A stretch of 64,000 nt of DNA, from assembly GCA_020719725.1 (NCBI GenBank), contig DYPU01000002.1, positions 1 through 64,000 on the forward strand, in the 5' to 3' direction. The notes under the pieces are model-generated. The model saw only the letters and a list, made by a program, of their open reading frames with translations. It ran no database searches and was not told where the DNA came from. Every line of letters begins with the position of its first letter. Position 1 is the stretch's first letter. This DNA is from Anaerolinea sp. Its GTDB lineage: Bacteria; Chloroflexota; Anaerolineae; Anaerolineales; Villigracilaceae. The position numbers and the translations under genes are program-made. Shown piece after piece: positions 33,914 to 44,193 of this stretch.

Positions 33914-36838
33914 ATGCCTGATGTTCAACCAGATCGATATACAGAAAGCACATTTTGGCACACGCTTTCACCGCAAGATGTTCTTAAACGCTTAAATGTC
34001 GCCGAAAATGGCCTGACAACAGAAGAAGCTCAAAAGCGTCAAGAAGAATATGGTCTAAATCAATTGACCGAAGCCTCCCGACCCGGCTTTTTAGCCTTGC
34101 TCTGGGAGCAAATCAGCGACTTCGTGGTGATGCTGCTCATCATTGCCGCCATTGTTTCAGCCATTGTGGGCTGGGGCGAGTATAACGCCACCGGTGAGAT
34201 CGCCGAATTTATCGACGCGGGCGCAATTATTGCGATCGTGGTGCTCAATGCCACTTTGGGCATTGTACAGGAACGCCGCGCCGAAGAAGCCCTGGCCGCG
34301 CTAAAGAAATTGGCCGCGCCGGAAGCGCACATCTTACGCAACGGAGAACGCGTCAGCCTTCCGGCCCGCGAATTGGTTCCGGGAGATATTGTCTACCTCG
34401 AAGCTGGTAATTTCATCCCGGCGGACGTGCGCTTGCTCGAAGCGGTCAACCTGCGGGTGGAAGAAGCCTCGCTTACCGGCGAATCGCTGCCGGTGCAAAA
34501 AAATGCTGCCATGCAGCTCGATTCTGAAGCGCCACTCGGTGATCGAAAAAATACCGCGTTCATGGGCACAACCGTCTCCTACGGGCGCGGCAAAGGTGTC
34601 GTCACTTCCACTGGCATGAAAACCCAATTGGGGCTTATTGCTGAAATGCTGCAATCTGTCGAAACAGAAGAAACGCCGCTGCAAAAACGGCTCGATGAAC
34701 TAGGGAAAACTCTCAGCATCGCAGCTTTGGTTTTGGTGGCAGTTGTCTTTTTGGTGGCGTTGTTTAACCGCACCGATATGTCTATTTTGCTCCGTGAGCC
34801 GCTCGGTTACTTTAGCGAATATGTTCGAGAAATTACCGAAGTGTTTATGATCGCTGTCAGCCTGGCAATTGCGGCTGTGCCCGAAGGCTTGCCCGCAGTG
34901 GTGACGATTTCACTGGCGCTAGGAATGCAAGAGATGATTAAGCGCCACGCCCTCATCCGCAAATTGTCTTCCGTTGAGACGCTTGGTTCCGCCACCACAA
35001 TTTGCTCCGATAAAACCGGAACCCTGACCCAGAACGAAATGACCGTCACCCGTATCTGGGCCGACAACCAGTTTATTGGTGTGACCGGAACCGGGTATTT
35101 GCCGCAAGGCGAATTTCAGATAAACGGTGAAACTGTTGAGATCAAGAAATACCTCGGAATTTTGACGACGCTCTGGCTGGGAACCATCAACAATGACGCC
35201 GAAGTGGAAGCAGGCGAGCAAAAAGCCCGCGTTATTGGCGACCCAACCGAGGCCGCCTTGATTGTAGTCGCCGAAAAGGCTGGGGCGCTGCACGCCGATA
35301 TCGACCGCGCCTACCCGCGTGAAAATGAAATCCCCTTTGATTCTGAGCGTAAACGGATGATCACCGTCCACAGCATTGTGGACCCTCAGCCGGATGACCC
35401 CTCACCATTTCAAAATACCAGCCACAAAGATTGGGATGTGGTGGCGGTTAAAGGCGCGCCTGATGTGGTGTTAAAACTGTGTACCCAGTATCAGACGATG
35501 GATGACAAAGCCGCTCCGCTAACATCAGCCATGCGCGATGCGATTTTGGCCGCCAACGATAGCATGACCAAAGATGCTCTGCGCGTCTTGGGCGTAGCCT
35601 ACCGCCTCGACCGGGATGTGCCGGATACCGAATTGACCCCCGAAATGGTTGAACACGAACTGGTCTTTGTCGGCCTGATCGGGATGATCGACCCGCCGCG
35701 CTCCGAAGTAAAACCGGCCCTGATGAAGGCCCTGGCCGCAGGCATTCGCACGGTGATGATTACCGGTGACTTTCCCAACACGGCCCGCGCAATTGCTGAG
35801 GCAATTGGTCTTTTGCGCCCTGGTCACAAGGTTATGGCGGGCGCTGAAATTGACGACCTGAGCGAAGAACAACTAAAGAAAACAGTGATGGATACCGATG
35901 TCTTCGCCCGCGTCTCGCCGGAACACAAGATGCGGATTGTTGACGCGCTACAGGCCAATAATCAAATTGTCGCCATGACCGGTGATGGCGTAAATGATGC
36001 TCCGGCCATCAAACGCGCTGATATTGGCGTGGCGATGGGCATTACCGGAACCGATGTCGCCAAAGGCGCAGCCGACATGGTGTTGACAGACGATAACTAT
36101 GCCAGCATCGTTTCAGCCGTCGAGCAGGGTCGTATTATCTACTCGAACATTCGCAAATTTGTCTTTTTCCTGCTTTCCAGCAACGTAGCCGAAATCATGA
36201 TCATCTTCCTGGCTACGCTGGCGGGGTTGCCTGCTCCGCTGACCGCGATACAGCTTTTGTGGCTCAATTTGGTGACAGATGGCGCGCCAGCCCTGGCTTT
36301 GGCTATGGAAAAAGGCGACCCGGACATCATGGATTACAAACCGCGTTCCAAAGACGAGCCGATCATCAACAAATCGATGCAGCTCGGCATCCTGATTCAG
36401 ATGATTGCCCAGACCGGCGCAGTCCTGACCGCCTTTATGGTTGGCTTGATCTGGCATCTTGAAAAAGGCGCAGTTATGCCCGCCGGGGCAAATCCGATTG
36501 CTTTTATCCTCCAGCACGATTGGAGCCACGTGGATGTCCAAACCGCCGAGACGATGGCTTTTCTGACGCTTTCTTTTGCCGAACTATTCCGCGCCTACAC
36601 CGTCCGCTCTGAACGGACTTCGCTCTTCAAGATTGGCGTTTTTTCCAACAAGTGGATGCAGTATGCTGTTGGGCTTTCCGTGGTTTTGTTGGTCTTGGTT
36701 ACAACCGTGCCATTTTTGCAGCCGGTTTTCAATACCCATAACCCATCGCCGCCCGAATGGGGCGTGGTTTTGGGCCTGGCTATTCTACCTGCCATTGCCG
36801 AAGAAATCACCAAAATTTTCTTGCGTAAAAATAAATAA
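33914..36838 (+). CDS. Cation-transporting P-type ATPase (Ca2+-ATPase-like, PacL/SERCA type)
   Basis: [80 protein letters not shown]. Confidence 0.93.
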   Translation: MPDVQPDRYTESTFWHTLSPQDVLKRLNVAENGLTTEEAQKRQEEYGLNQLTEASRPGFLALLWEQISDFVVMLLIIAAIVSAIVGWGEYNATGEIAEFIDAGAIIAIVVLNATLGIVQERRAEEALAALKKLAAPEAHILRNGERVSLPARELVPGDIVYLEAGNFIPADVRLLEAVNLRVEEASLTGESLPVQKNAAMQLDSEAPLGDRKNTAFMGTTVSYGRGKGVVTSTGMKTQLGLIAEMLQSVETEETPLQKRLDELGKTLSIAALVLVAVVFLVALFNRTDMSILLREPLGYFSEYVREITEVFMIAVSLAIAAVPEGLPAVVTISLALGMQEMIKRHALIRKLSSVETLGSATTICSDKTGTLTQNEMTVTRIWADNQFIGVTGTGYLPQGEFQINGETVEIKKYLGILTTLWLGTINNDAEVEAGEQKARVIGDPTEAALIVVAEKAGALHADIDRAYPRENEIPFDSERKRMITVHSIVDPQPDDPSPFQNTSHKDWDVVAVKGAPDVVLKLCTQYQTMDDKAAPLTSAMRDAILAANDSMTKDALRVLGVAYRLDRDVPDTELTPEMVEHELVFVGLIGMIDPPRSEVKPALMKALAAGIRTVMITGDFPNTARAIAEAIGLLRPGHKVMAGAEIDDLSEEQLKKTVMDTDVFARVSPEHKMRIVDALQANNQIVAMTGDGVNDAPAIKRADIGVAMGITGTDVAKGAADMVLTDDNYASIVSAVEQGRIIYSNIRKFVFFLLSSNVAEIMIIFLATLAGLPAPLTAIQLLWLNLVTDGAPALALAMEKGDPDIMDYKPRSKDEPIINKSMQLGILIQMIAQTGAVLTAFMVGLIWHLEKGAVMPAGANPIAFILQHDWSHVDVQTAETMAFLTLSFAELFRAYTVRSERTSLFKIGVFSNKWMQYAVGLSVVLLVLVTTVPFLQPVFNTHNPSPPEWGVVLGLAILPAIAEEITKIFLRKNK

Positions 36839-36849
36839 ACATAAACCGT

Positions 36850-36886
36850 AAAAAACGACCGCTTGAAAAGCAAGCGGTCGTTTTTT
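36850..36886. terminator. Bidirectional-looking terminator after the P-type ATPase
   Basis: AAAAAACGACCGCTTG AAAAG CAAGCGGTCGTTTTTT. Confidence 0.85.
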
Positions 36887-37035
36887 ATCACATCTCTGGC
36901 AAGGTAACCTACAATAGGTTTTTGCAAAAATTGCAATGGACGCAAGTGAAAACCCAACTTCATGTATTGGTCACAGAAAGGATAGACATTTTGCGAAAAC
37001 CGTATTGCGCAAATAGGCCCCAAAAGCCCAAAATT

Positions 37036-37100
37036 ACCACGGAGACACTGAGTTCACGAGTTTTAAAAGGTTTTCTCGGTGTTTTCCGTGTCTCTGTGGT
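37036..37100. repeat. Imperfect inverted repeat, probable dispersed-repeat remnant
   Basis: ACCACGGAGACAC (37036-37048) against GTGTCTCTGTGGT (about 37088-37100); related CACAAAGACACAGAG follows at about 37163. Confidence 0.6.
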
Positions 37101-37410
37101 GAAATGAGTGACAAACGGTTGTTTAGCCTTTGCTTGACCAATACAGAAAACCCAACTAAAAGCACAAAGACACAGAGCTGCAAAGTTTTTTGACAGATTT
37201 TTTGGCTGTCTTCATATCGGTCATGAGGTCTTTGGACTTTTTCAAGACATCCAATGGACAACTTGAAGAAAATTTTTCAAAAACCAGCCGGGGCTTCTTA
37301 AAACTTTGCGAAAATCTGTTTCACCCGCAAAATTCGTGTCCAGGATTTGGTTTTTAAGCGCCGCTTGAGCCGCTGCTCCCGGCTTTGCCAGATTTGCAAA
37401 AGGCGAAACA

Positions 37411-38532
37411 ATGAAAAATTTACTTGAGGTGATTCTGCTTTTTGCCCGCATGGGCTTCACCGCTTTTGGCGGCCCGGTGGCGCACATCGCCATGTTTCAT
37501 GATGAAGTTGTTCGCCGCCGCAAATGGCTGGACGAACAGCGTTTTCTGGACTTGCTGGGGGCTACTCAGCTTATCCCTGGCCCCAATTCCACCGAAATGG
37601 TGATGCACCTTGGTTTTTTACGAGCCGGTTGGCCTGGCCTTATTTTAGGTGGAGCTGCCTTTATTTTGCCAGCCACCTTAATCGTCACGGGTTTAGCCTG
37701 GGCTTATGTTCAATTTGGCAGTTTACCTCAGGTTGGCGCAATTCTATATGGGGTTAAGCCGGTCATCCTGGCGATAATTGTTCAGGCACTCTATGATTTA
37801 GGCAAACGCGCCTTAAAAACCCGTTTGCTGATCATCCTGGCGCTGACTGTCTTTGTTTTTTATTTTTTGGGGGTTAACGAAATCCTGCTACTTTTTGGCG
37901 CAGGATTGCTCTTTATGCTCTACCAAAATCGCGGGGCTGGGCCGCGCCTGGCGGCAATTTTGCTACCGCTGACGGGGCTTGGCTTTCCGGCTTTTTTTAT
38001 CCAACCTTTCAGCCTCTCCACCCTGTTTTGGTCATTTTTAAAAATTGGCGCGGTGCTTTATGGCAGCGGTTACGTTTTACTGGCTTTCTTGCGCGCCGAT
38101 TTTGTCCTGCGGCTGGGTTGGCTAACCGATCAACAACTGCTGGACGCCATCGCCATTGGTCAGGTAACTCCTGGCCCGCTTTTCACCTCGGCCACCTTCA
38201 TTGGCTATATTTTGGGTGGCCTGCCGGGCGCTTTTTTGGCAACTTTGGGAATTTTCCTGCCCGCATACCTGTTCGTTATAATCAGCAATCCATTTCTTCC
38301 CAAACTGCGTCATTCACCCTGGACGGCCAGCCTGCTGGATGCCGTCAACGCCGCCTCACTGGCCCTGATGGCAGCGGTGACGTTGGCGCTGGGGTACAGC
38401 TCGGTAACCGACTTATTGACAGTTTTTCTGGCAATCGGCGCTTTTTGGGGATTACTGCGTTTTAAAATTAACGCCACCTGGCTGGTGCTGGCTGGCGCGC
38501 TGTTGGGCGGCCTGGCAAAATTAATTTTCTAA
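37411..38532 (+). CDS. chrA: Chromate transporter family protein (ChrA-like)
   Basis: ARMGFTAFGGPVAHIAMFHDEVVRRRKWLDEQRFLDLLGATQLIPGPNSTEMVMHLG; second half AIAIGQVTPGPLFTSATFIGYI. Confidence 0.88.
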   Translation: MKNLLEVILLFARMGFTAFGGPVAHIAMFHDEVVRRRKWLDEQRFLDLLGATQLIPGPNSTEMVMHLGFLRAGWPGLILGGAAFILPATLIVTGLAWAYVQFGSLPQVGAILYGVKPVILAIIVQALYDLGKRALKTRLLIILALTVFVFYFLGVNEILLLFGAGLLFMLYQNRGAGPRLAAILLPLTGLGFPAFFIQPFSLSTLFWSFLKIGAVLYGSGYVLLAFLRADFVLRLGWLTDQQLLDAIAIGQVTPGPLFTSATFIGYILGGLPGAFLATLGIFLPAYLFVIISNPFLPKLRHSPWTASLLDAVNAASLALMAAVTLALGYSSVTDLLTVFLAIGAFWGLLRFKINATWLVLAGALLGGLAKLIF

Positions 38533-39165
38533 ACATCCGGGGATGGAGAAACTTTTACGATGGAGATCACACTGCCCCAGCGTTTGCAACGCTGAAGCGT
38601 GGTACGCCGTTCCATAGCCTTTGTGACGCTCCAACCCGTAGCCCGGATACTGACCAGCGAGGTTCACCAACGCCTCATCGCGGGCCGTTTTTGCCAGCAC
38701 CGAGGCTGCCGCAATGCTGAGGGAGTGTTGCTCCCCTTTGGGCAAAATCAGATGGGGCAGGGTTAGTTTCGGCCAGTGAATGTAATCTATCAATAAATAG
38801 TCTGGGGTGAGGGGAATGGATTGAATGGCGCGGCTCATTGCCAGGCGCGTGGCAGGCAAAATGCCGATCTCATCTATTTCGGCGGCAGAGGCCGCTCCAA
38901 CCGCCCAGGCCAGGGCAACCGCTTTAATTTTTGGGGCCAGTCGGAAGCGGCTAAGGGCGGTCATCTGTTTCGAGTCGCGGACTCCGGCTAAGCTGAGTTG
39001 GAGTTCTGGATCCTCTGGCAGAATGACCAGGCTTGCCATAACGGGGCCAGCCCAGGCCCCGCGACCGGCTTCGTCCATCCCCCCGATTAGTTTTAAGCCT
39101 TTTTGCCATAAGGCCTGCTCCAAATGCAGGCCAGGGGGGTTATTCATATTTTCCGAGCTGTCCAT
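38521..39165 (-). CDS. rnhB: Ribonuclease HII
   Basis: LIGGMDEAGRGAWAGPVMASLVIL, GVRDSKQMTALSR, SIAAASVLAKTARD. Confidence 0.93.
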   Translation of the reverse strand: MDSSENMNNPPGLHLEQALWQKGLKLIGGMDEAGRGAWAGPVMASLVILPEDPELQLSLAGVRDSKQMTALSRFRLAPKIKAVALAWAVGAASAAEIDEIGILPATRLAMSRAIQSIPLTPDYLLIDYIHWPKLTLPHLILPKGEQHSLSIAAASVLAKTARDEALVNLAGQYPGYGLERHKGYGTAYHASALQTLGQCDLHRKSFSIPGCLEN

Positions 39166-39859
39166 TGCGGCGAATGATGAGTAAATCGCGGAACATGCGC
39201 CACGAGTCGCGAGCTACGTTGATTTTGCTTTCGGGGTTGAAGTACCACGGGATGGGGACTTCCAGGATGGGCAGGCCGCGCAGGCTGGCGATGTAGAGCA
39301 GTTCCACATCGAAAGACCAGCCCAGCAGGGTTTGGTGGCCGAAAAGGTCTGTTATAACATCGGCCCGGAACATTTTGAAGCCGCATTGTGTGTCGTGCAG
39401 GCCGGGTAAGACCAGGCTGCGGATGAAAGTGTTAAAGACCCGGCCTGTGATGTGACGATGGAGGGGTTCATTGTAGCGGATTGCGCCGGGGGCTTCACGC
39501 GAGGCGATGGCGACTGGGACATTGATTGCCGGGGGTAAAAAGCGTGAGATTTCGTCAATTGGCATGGATAAATCCGCGTCGGCAAAGAAGCGATAGTCGC
39601 CGGTGGCGGCGAGCATTCCGGTTTTGACGGCCAGGCCTTTGCCGGGCTGGTCTTGGTGGATGGTGCGCAGGCTGGGGAGTTGGGCGCTAAAATTCTGCGC
39701 AATTGGCAGGGTTTTGTCGTTGCTGGCATTTTCGATGACAAGCACTTCGATCGTGAAGGGTTGTGAATTGCAGAAGCGCCCAACCTGGGTGAGGGTTTCG
39801 GGTAGCCGTTTTTCTTCGTTATGGGCCGGGATGATGATGCTGAGAAAAGGGTTAGCCAT
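39140..39859 (-). CDS. Family 2 glycosyltransferase (dolichyl-phosphate glucosyltransferase-like)
   Basis: LSIIIPAHNEEKRLPETL, KGLAVKTGMLAATGDYRFFADADLSMP, DTQCGFKMFRADV. Confidence 0.88.
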   Translation of the reverse strand: MANPFLSIIIPAHNEEKRLPETLTQVGRFCNSQPFTIEVLVIENASNDKTLPIAQNFSAQLPSLRTIHQDQPGKGLAVKTGMLAATGDYRFFADADLSMPIDEISRFLPPAINVPVAIASREAPGAIRYNEPLHRHITGRVFNTFIRSLVLPGLHDTQCGFKMFRADVITDLFGHQTLLGWSFDVELLYIASLRGLPILEVPIPWYFNPESKINVARDSWRMFRDLLIIRRNGQLGKYE

Positions 39860-40736
39860 TGGGTTGGGATGAAATGTAGAGAATGAAGATGATTACGATG
39901 CAGAGCCAGACCAGCAGGATGCCCGCCAAAATGGCGAGTTGGGCAATGGACATTCCGGCGATGCGTTTTCCTTTTTTACTTTTTTGTTTGAGTGCTGCGG
40001 GGGTTGGTTCTTCTGTCAAACTAAAGGAATCGCTTGGGCTGGCAGTTTGTTCTGGTTCTGGCGCATCATCAAAGCCAAAAGCGCCCTGTTTTTCGGGCTG
40101 ACTGGGTTCTTGAGGGGCTAGTTTGGGGCTGGCCTGATTGGCTACTTTGCCAGTGAGAATGATTTGGGCTAACGTTGCTACCATTTCTGGGCTAAAAGTG
40201 CCGCGGGCCTGCTCCATCGATGCGGCGAAACGTTCCAGCGCGTCGCTCATGACCACGCGCACAACGGGCCGCACAGATTCGATGTGTGTGCCTGGGTTGG
40301 CAGACATCAGAATCGCCTCAACTGTGACCGTGCCTTTCAGCCCGGCTCGATCCAGAAAAAGCTGTAACACCTGTCCCATGCGTGAAGTGCGTAGAATTTG
40401 GTTAATTTTAGCGGGGGCAAATTGATCACCCGAAATTAAGCCCCATTCCTCGCCTTTGGCGCGATAAACCCCCTTTTCGGTAATGACATTTACCAAAAAG
40501 ATGCCCGGCGGCCCAATTAAAATAAGAGGTAGTTCAACATCGGTCCCGCCGAGGGTGATGTTGCGCAACAGAATAAAGTTACGGCTTAATTGCTTATCCA
40601 GAATCGGCAGAATCTTCTCCTGAGCCTGAATGCGGTCGTACCAGGTTAGCCCGTATTTTAGGGTTGCTTGAATACGGTCTGTAAACGTAACCTGCCCATC
40701 TTCCTGACGGTATGGGGTTTTATCAATAATTTTCAT
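39852..40736 (-). CDS. Membrane protein with possible NERD-like domain, function unknown
   Basis: LLRNITLGGTDVELPLILIGPPGIFLVNVITEKGVYRAKGEEW; C-terminal TM helix. Confidence 0.5.
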   Translation of the reverse strand: MKIIDKTPYRQEDGQVTFTDRIQATLKYGLTWYDRIQAQEKILPILDKQLSRNFILLRNITLGGTDVELPLILIGPPGIFLVNVITEKGVYRAKGEEWGLISGDQFAPAKINQILRTSRMGQVLQLFLDRAGLKGTVTVEAILMSANPGTHIESVRPVVRVVMSDALERFAASMEQARGTFSPEMVATLAQIILTGKVANQASPKLAPQEPSQPEKQGAFGFDDAPEPEQTASPSDSFSLTEEPTPAALKQKSKKGKRIAGMSIAQLAILAGILLVWLCIVIIFILYISSQPNG

Positions 40737-40766
40737 GCCAGTCTCCCTGCTAACGCTGGAACCTGC

Positions 40767-41054
40767 TTAAAAGACCGGAACATCATCCAGCCAATCCTGG
40801 TCTGACTTTGAGCCTGTGCCGATAAACGCCTGTTTTAAGAGAACTTCTTTACCGGTTTCAAAACTGCCCGCCAGTAATTCTTTGCGATGCCCGGTGAAGC
40901 ACTTTTTGCCCTGTTGCAGCCGTTCAACGAGAGCTTCACGAGAGATGAGAACATGATCTGAAAAAGTCGCGCCGCGTTTTTCATAAGCGCGTACCAAGTT
41001 AATCGTACCCTTCGGCGCATAACGCACCGCCTCAATCACAATATCCAATTTCAT
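40767..41054 (-). CDS. Small conserved-looking protein of unknown function
   Basis: ATG at 41054 preceded by TTGGAGGCTCGT; 95 aa, MKLDIVIEAVRYAPKGTINLVRAYEKRGATFSDHVLISREALVERLQQGKKCFTG. Confidence 0.6.
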   Translation of the reverse strand: MKLDIVIEAVRYAPKGTINLVRAYEKRGATFSDHVLISREALVERLQQGKKCFTGHRKELLAGSFETGKEVLLKQAFIGTGSKSDQDWLDDVPVF

Positions 41055-41189
41055 ACGAGCCTCCAAGGGAAAATGCTATGCTTTCTATTTTAAGCCATTT
41101 AACGATTGTTGTCACATGCTCTATTCGGGCTATTGGGATGGCTTTGTAGAATCTTCTTGTGGCACTAAGAGTCTTTTTTATTTAATCGA

Positions 41190-41219
41190 AAAACCGCCGA
41201 CCTAAAAGGCCGACGGTTC
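41190..41219 (-). terminator. Terminator of the tRNA-Pro transcript
   Basis: Minus strand AACCGTCGGCC-TTTT-AGGTCGGCGGTT followed by TTT. Confidence 0.6.
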
Positions 41220-41228
41220 TTGTCTTAG

Positions 41229-41301
41229 TCGGGGTGGGCGGACTTGAACCGCCGGCCCCCGCGTCCCAAACGCGGTGCGCTGCCAACTGCGCTACACCCC
41301 G
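41229..41301 (-). tRNA. tRNA-Pro (anticodon TGG)
   Basis: Reverse complement CGGGGTGTAGCGCAGTTGGCAGCGCACCGCGTTTGGGACGCGGGGGCCGGCGGTTCAAGTCCGCCCACCCCGA. Confidence 0.95.
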
Positions 41302-41339
41302 AACAGCGCGAGTATAATCCGAACCTGGGTGCAACGTCA

Positions 41340-42266
41340 ATGTATAAATCAAAATCTGCCTGCTCGCCGCACAAACGAAGGGTTTTTTGCCTGCTCTTGG
41401 GGGTGTTTCTGCTCGTATTCGGTCCCCTTTTGGCCTGCCTCCCGCCAAAACAGCCGGAGGCCCGCCCCAGCCCGCTTCCGTCAACTCTTCTGCCCACAGT
41501 TGCCCCCAGCCCCGCGAAAGTGACCGCTACGCTTTTGCCCAGTCCCGCGCCGACCATTCAACCTTGCGCCCCGGCCAAGCTCCAAACTGACAGCATTCAA
41601 ACCGACCTGCTGGATAAGCCGATGGACTATCACGTCATCTTGCCGCCTTGTTATGCGGAAAGCCCGCATCAACGGTATCCCAGCCTATACCTGTTACACG
41701 GCCAAAACTTTGACGAAGACCAATGGCTGCGCCTGGGCGTGGCCGAAACCGCTCAGCGCCTGATGCAAGCGGGTGAAATTGTCCCGTTTATCATCATTTT
41801 GCCTTTTGACCATTCTTTCAAGCAACCCCGCGACTACAATTTTGAAGAAGTCTTTCTTAGCCTGCTTTTGCCGCGCATCGATGCCGAATATCGCACGTTG
41901 GCGCGGCCTCAAGCGCGAGCCATTGGCGGCCTCAGCCGGGGCGGGGCCTGGGCCATTTATCTGGCTTCGCGCCATCCCGATTTGTTTGGTATCGTTGGGG
42001 CGCATTCGCCGGTTGTGTTTTATTCCAATACCAGCGCCCTGCCCATCCGGTTACGGGATATTCCAGTGGAGCAAAAGCCAGTTTTCTATATTGATGCAGG
42101 TAATAATGATGTCGATTTTAGAGATGTGCAACAATTTACCGAACTGCTTAATGGTTTGGATGTGCCACACGAATGGCACTACAACCAGGGCTTTCACAAT
42201 GAAGCCTACTGGAGCCGCCATGTTGAAGAATACCTGAGTTGGTATTCCAGCCAGTTTACGCCGTAG
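41340..42266 (+). CDS. Putative esterase (enterochelin/feruloyl-esterase-like alpha/beta hydrolase), lipoprotein
   Basis: GPLLAC lipobox plus P/T linker; YPSLYLLHGQNFDEDQW, AIGGLSRGGAWAIYLASRHPDLFGIVGAHSP (GxSxG). Confidence 0.85.
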   Translation: MYKSKSACSPHKRRVFCLLLGVFLLVFGPLLACLPPKQPEARPSPLPSTLLPTVAPSPAKVTATLLPSPAPTIQPCAPAKLQTDSIQTDLLDKPMDYHVILPPCYAESPHQRYPSLYLLHGQNFDEDQWLRLGVAETAQRLMQAGEIVPFIIILPFDHSFKQPRDYNFEEVFLSLLLPRIDAEYRTLARPQARAIGGLSRGGAWAIYLASRHPDLFGIVGAHSPVVFYSNTSALPIRLRDIPVEQKPVFYIDAGNNDVDFRDVQQFTELLNGLDVPHEWHYNQGFHNEAYWSRHVEEYLSWYSSQFTP

Positions 42267-42297
42267 TTCGTTCTTTTCTGTAATTTGCAAATGACTT

Positions 42298-42306
42298 TGT
42301 TATAAT
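42298..42306 (+). promoter_or_regulatory. Extended -10 immediately upstream of gatC
   Basis: TGTTATAAT ending 7 nt before the gatC ATG. Confidence 0.65.
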
Positions 42307-42313
42307 CGCCCGC

Positions 42314-42604
42314 ATGTCTCTTACCCTGCAAGAAGTTGAACATATTGCCAGGCTAGCCCGCCTGGAATTGAGCGACGAGCAAAAAGCTCGTTATCGTGAA
42401 CAACTCTCTGCCATTCTGGAGCATGTGGCCCAATTGCAAAAATTGGACACTGCCAGCATTCCGCCCATGTTGACGGTTTTTGGCGGAGAAGATAGCCACT
42501 TACGCCTCGATCAAGCCCGCCCAGGCCTGAGCGCTACCGATTTACTGCAAAACGCGCCGGAACAAGAAAAAGGGCAGTTCAAAATTCCGCCAGTGTTTGA
42601 ATAA
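42314..42604 (+). CDS. gatC: Asp/Glu-tRNA amidotransferase subunit C
   Basis: MSLTLQEVEHIARLARLELSDEQKARYREQLSAILEHVAQLQKLDT. Confidence 0.95.
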   Translation: MSLTLQEVEHIARLARLELSDEQKARYREQLSAILEHVAQLQKLDTASIPPMLTVFGGEDSHLRLDQARPGLSATDLLQNAPEQEKGQFKIPPVFE

Positions 42605-42663
42605 GGATGCCGGGATTCAGGCCAACCCTGAACCCTCGCGCCGGATACTTAATCCACTTACCT

Positions 42664-44130
42664 ATGAATCTTAGCGATCTATCTCTCACTCAGGCTCAAG
42701 CCCTTTTACAAAAGGGAGACATTTCCAGCCACGAATTGACCCTGGCGCATCTGGAGCGTATCACTGCGCTGGATGGCGCTTTGCACGCCTTTTTGCATCT
42801 CGACGGCGCATCGGCGCTGAAACAGGCCGCCGCCGCCGATGCAAGACGCAAGACGCAAGACCACCCGCTGCCCCTGCTCGGCATTCCTCTGGCTGTCAAA
42901 GATGTTTTTGTGGTGGCAGGAATGCCTTGCACCTGCGGCTCAAAAATTTTGGAAGGTTACCGGCCACCCTTTACTGCAACCGCCGTCAAAAAATTGCAAG
43001 AAGCAGGGATGGTCATTTTGGGCAAGACCAATACCGATGAATTTGCGATGGGCTCCAGCACCGAAAACTCGGCCTATGGGGTGACGCATAACCCCTGGGA
43101 CTTAGAACGGGTTCCGGGCGGTTCTTCGGGGGGCTCGGCGGCGGCAGTGGCGGCTCACTTCACCCCGGCGGCGCTTGGTTCAGATACCGGCGGCAGCGTG
43201 CGCCAGCCAGCCTCGTTTTGTGGGGTGACGGGTCTTAAGCCGACGTATGGCCGGGTTTCACGCTATGGCCTGGTGGCTTATGGTTCTTCGTTGGACAGCG
43301 TGGGGGCTTTGGGGCGTTCTGCGGCAGATGTGGCAGCGGTTTTTAGCGCGATGGCGGGCCGCGATGAATTGGATGCGACCTCGCAGGATGTTCCCGTTTC
43401 AGCGGTTGATTTGCGCTTAAACGGTGAACGGCCTCTAAATGGAATTCGCATTGGCGTGGCAAAAGAATATTTTATTGACGGTATCCAGGCTGAGGTGGAA
43501 CAGGCGGTGCGAGTGGCGATTCGCCAGTTGGAAAGCCTGGGCGCGGAGATTCGCCCTGTTAGCCTGCCGCATACCGAATACGCGCTTCCCGTTTATTATT
43601 TAATTGCTCCGGCAGAAGCCTCGGCAAATTTGGCGCGTTTTGATGGCGTGCGTTATGGCCCGCGGTTGACGGGCCAGGCTATGTGGGATATGTTTACCCG
43701 AACGCGCGGGGTAAAATTTGGCGAGGAAGCTACCCGGCGGGTGATGTTGGGGACTTATGCGCTTTCGGCGGGCTATTATGATGCGTTTTATGGTCAGGCT
43801 CAAAAGGTGCGAACGTTGATTAAGCGCGATTTTGAGCAGGCTTTTGCTGAGGTGGATGCAATTGCCTGCCCGGTTGCCCCAACTACTGCTTTTAAAATTG
43901 GGGCGCATGGGGACGACCCGCTGGCGATGTATTTGGAAGATGTTTTTACCTTACCGGCCAATCTGGCGGGTGTGCCTGGGCTGGCTTTTCCGGTTGGGTT
44001 CGATAAGGCCAGGCTGCCAATTGGGATGCAGCTAATGGGGCGGCACTTTGGGGAGGCCGATTTGCTGCGCTTGGCGCACGCTTATCAGCAGGTGACAGAT
44101 TGGCACTGGATGCAGCCAGGCAGAGTTTAG
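42664..44130 (+). CDS. gatA: Asp/Glu-tRNA amidotransferase subunit A
   Basis: LLGIPLAVKDVF, GKTNTDEFAMGSSTENSAYGVTHNPWDLERVPGGSSGGSAAAVAA, GSDTGGSVRQPASFCG. Confidence 0.96.
   Translation: MNLSDLSLTQAQALLQKGDISSHELTLAHLERITALDGALHAFLHLDGASALKQAAAADARRKTQDHPLPLLGIPLAVKDVFVVAGMPCTCGSKILEGYRPPFTATAVKKLQEAGMVILGKTNTDEFAMGSSTENSAYGVTHNPWDLERVPGGSSGGSAAAVAAHFTPAALGSDTGGSVRQPASFCGVTGLKPTYGRVSRYGLVAYGSSLDSVGALGRSAADVAAVFSAMAGRDELDATSQDVPVSAVDLRLNGERPLNGIRIGVAKEYFIDGIQAEVEQAVRVAIRQLESLGAEIRPVSLPHTEYALPVYYLIAPAEASANLARFDGVRYGPRLTGQAMWDMFTRTRGVKFGEEATRRVMLGTYALSAGYYDAFYGQAQKVRTLIKRDFEQAFAEVDAIACPVAPTTAFKIGAHGDDPLAMYLEDVFTLPANLAGVPGLAFPVGFDKARLPIGMQLMGRHFGEADLLRLAHAYQQVTDWHWMQPGRV
42841..42861 (+). repeat. 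Three perfect 7-bp tandem copies (GCAAGAC) inside gatA
   Basis: GCAAGAC GCAAGAC GCAAGAC, 21 nt and so frame-preserving. Confidence 0.9.
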
Positions 44131-44193
44131 CGTCTCTCGCTTTGGCAATCAAAATGTTCTGATTTTGGATTGCCTACCATAAAGGAGTATTGA

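Noticed and set aside
37034-37493. Small ORFs between the P-type ATPase and chrA (75 and 83 aa)
   Set aside because: Lie over inverted repeats or antisense to the chrA start; no RBS or family motif
41244-41339. N-terminal extension of the esterase ORF
   Set aside because: It lies across tRNA-Pro; the ATG at 41340 gives a proper lipoprotein signal sequence
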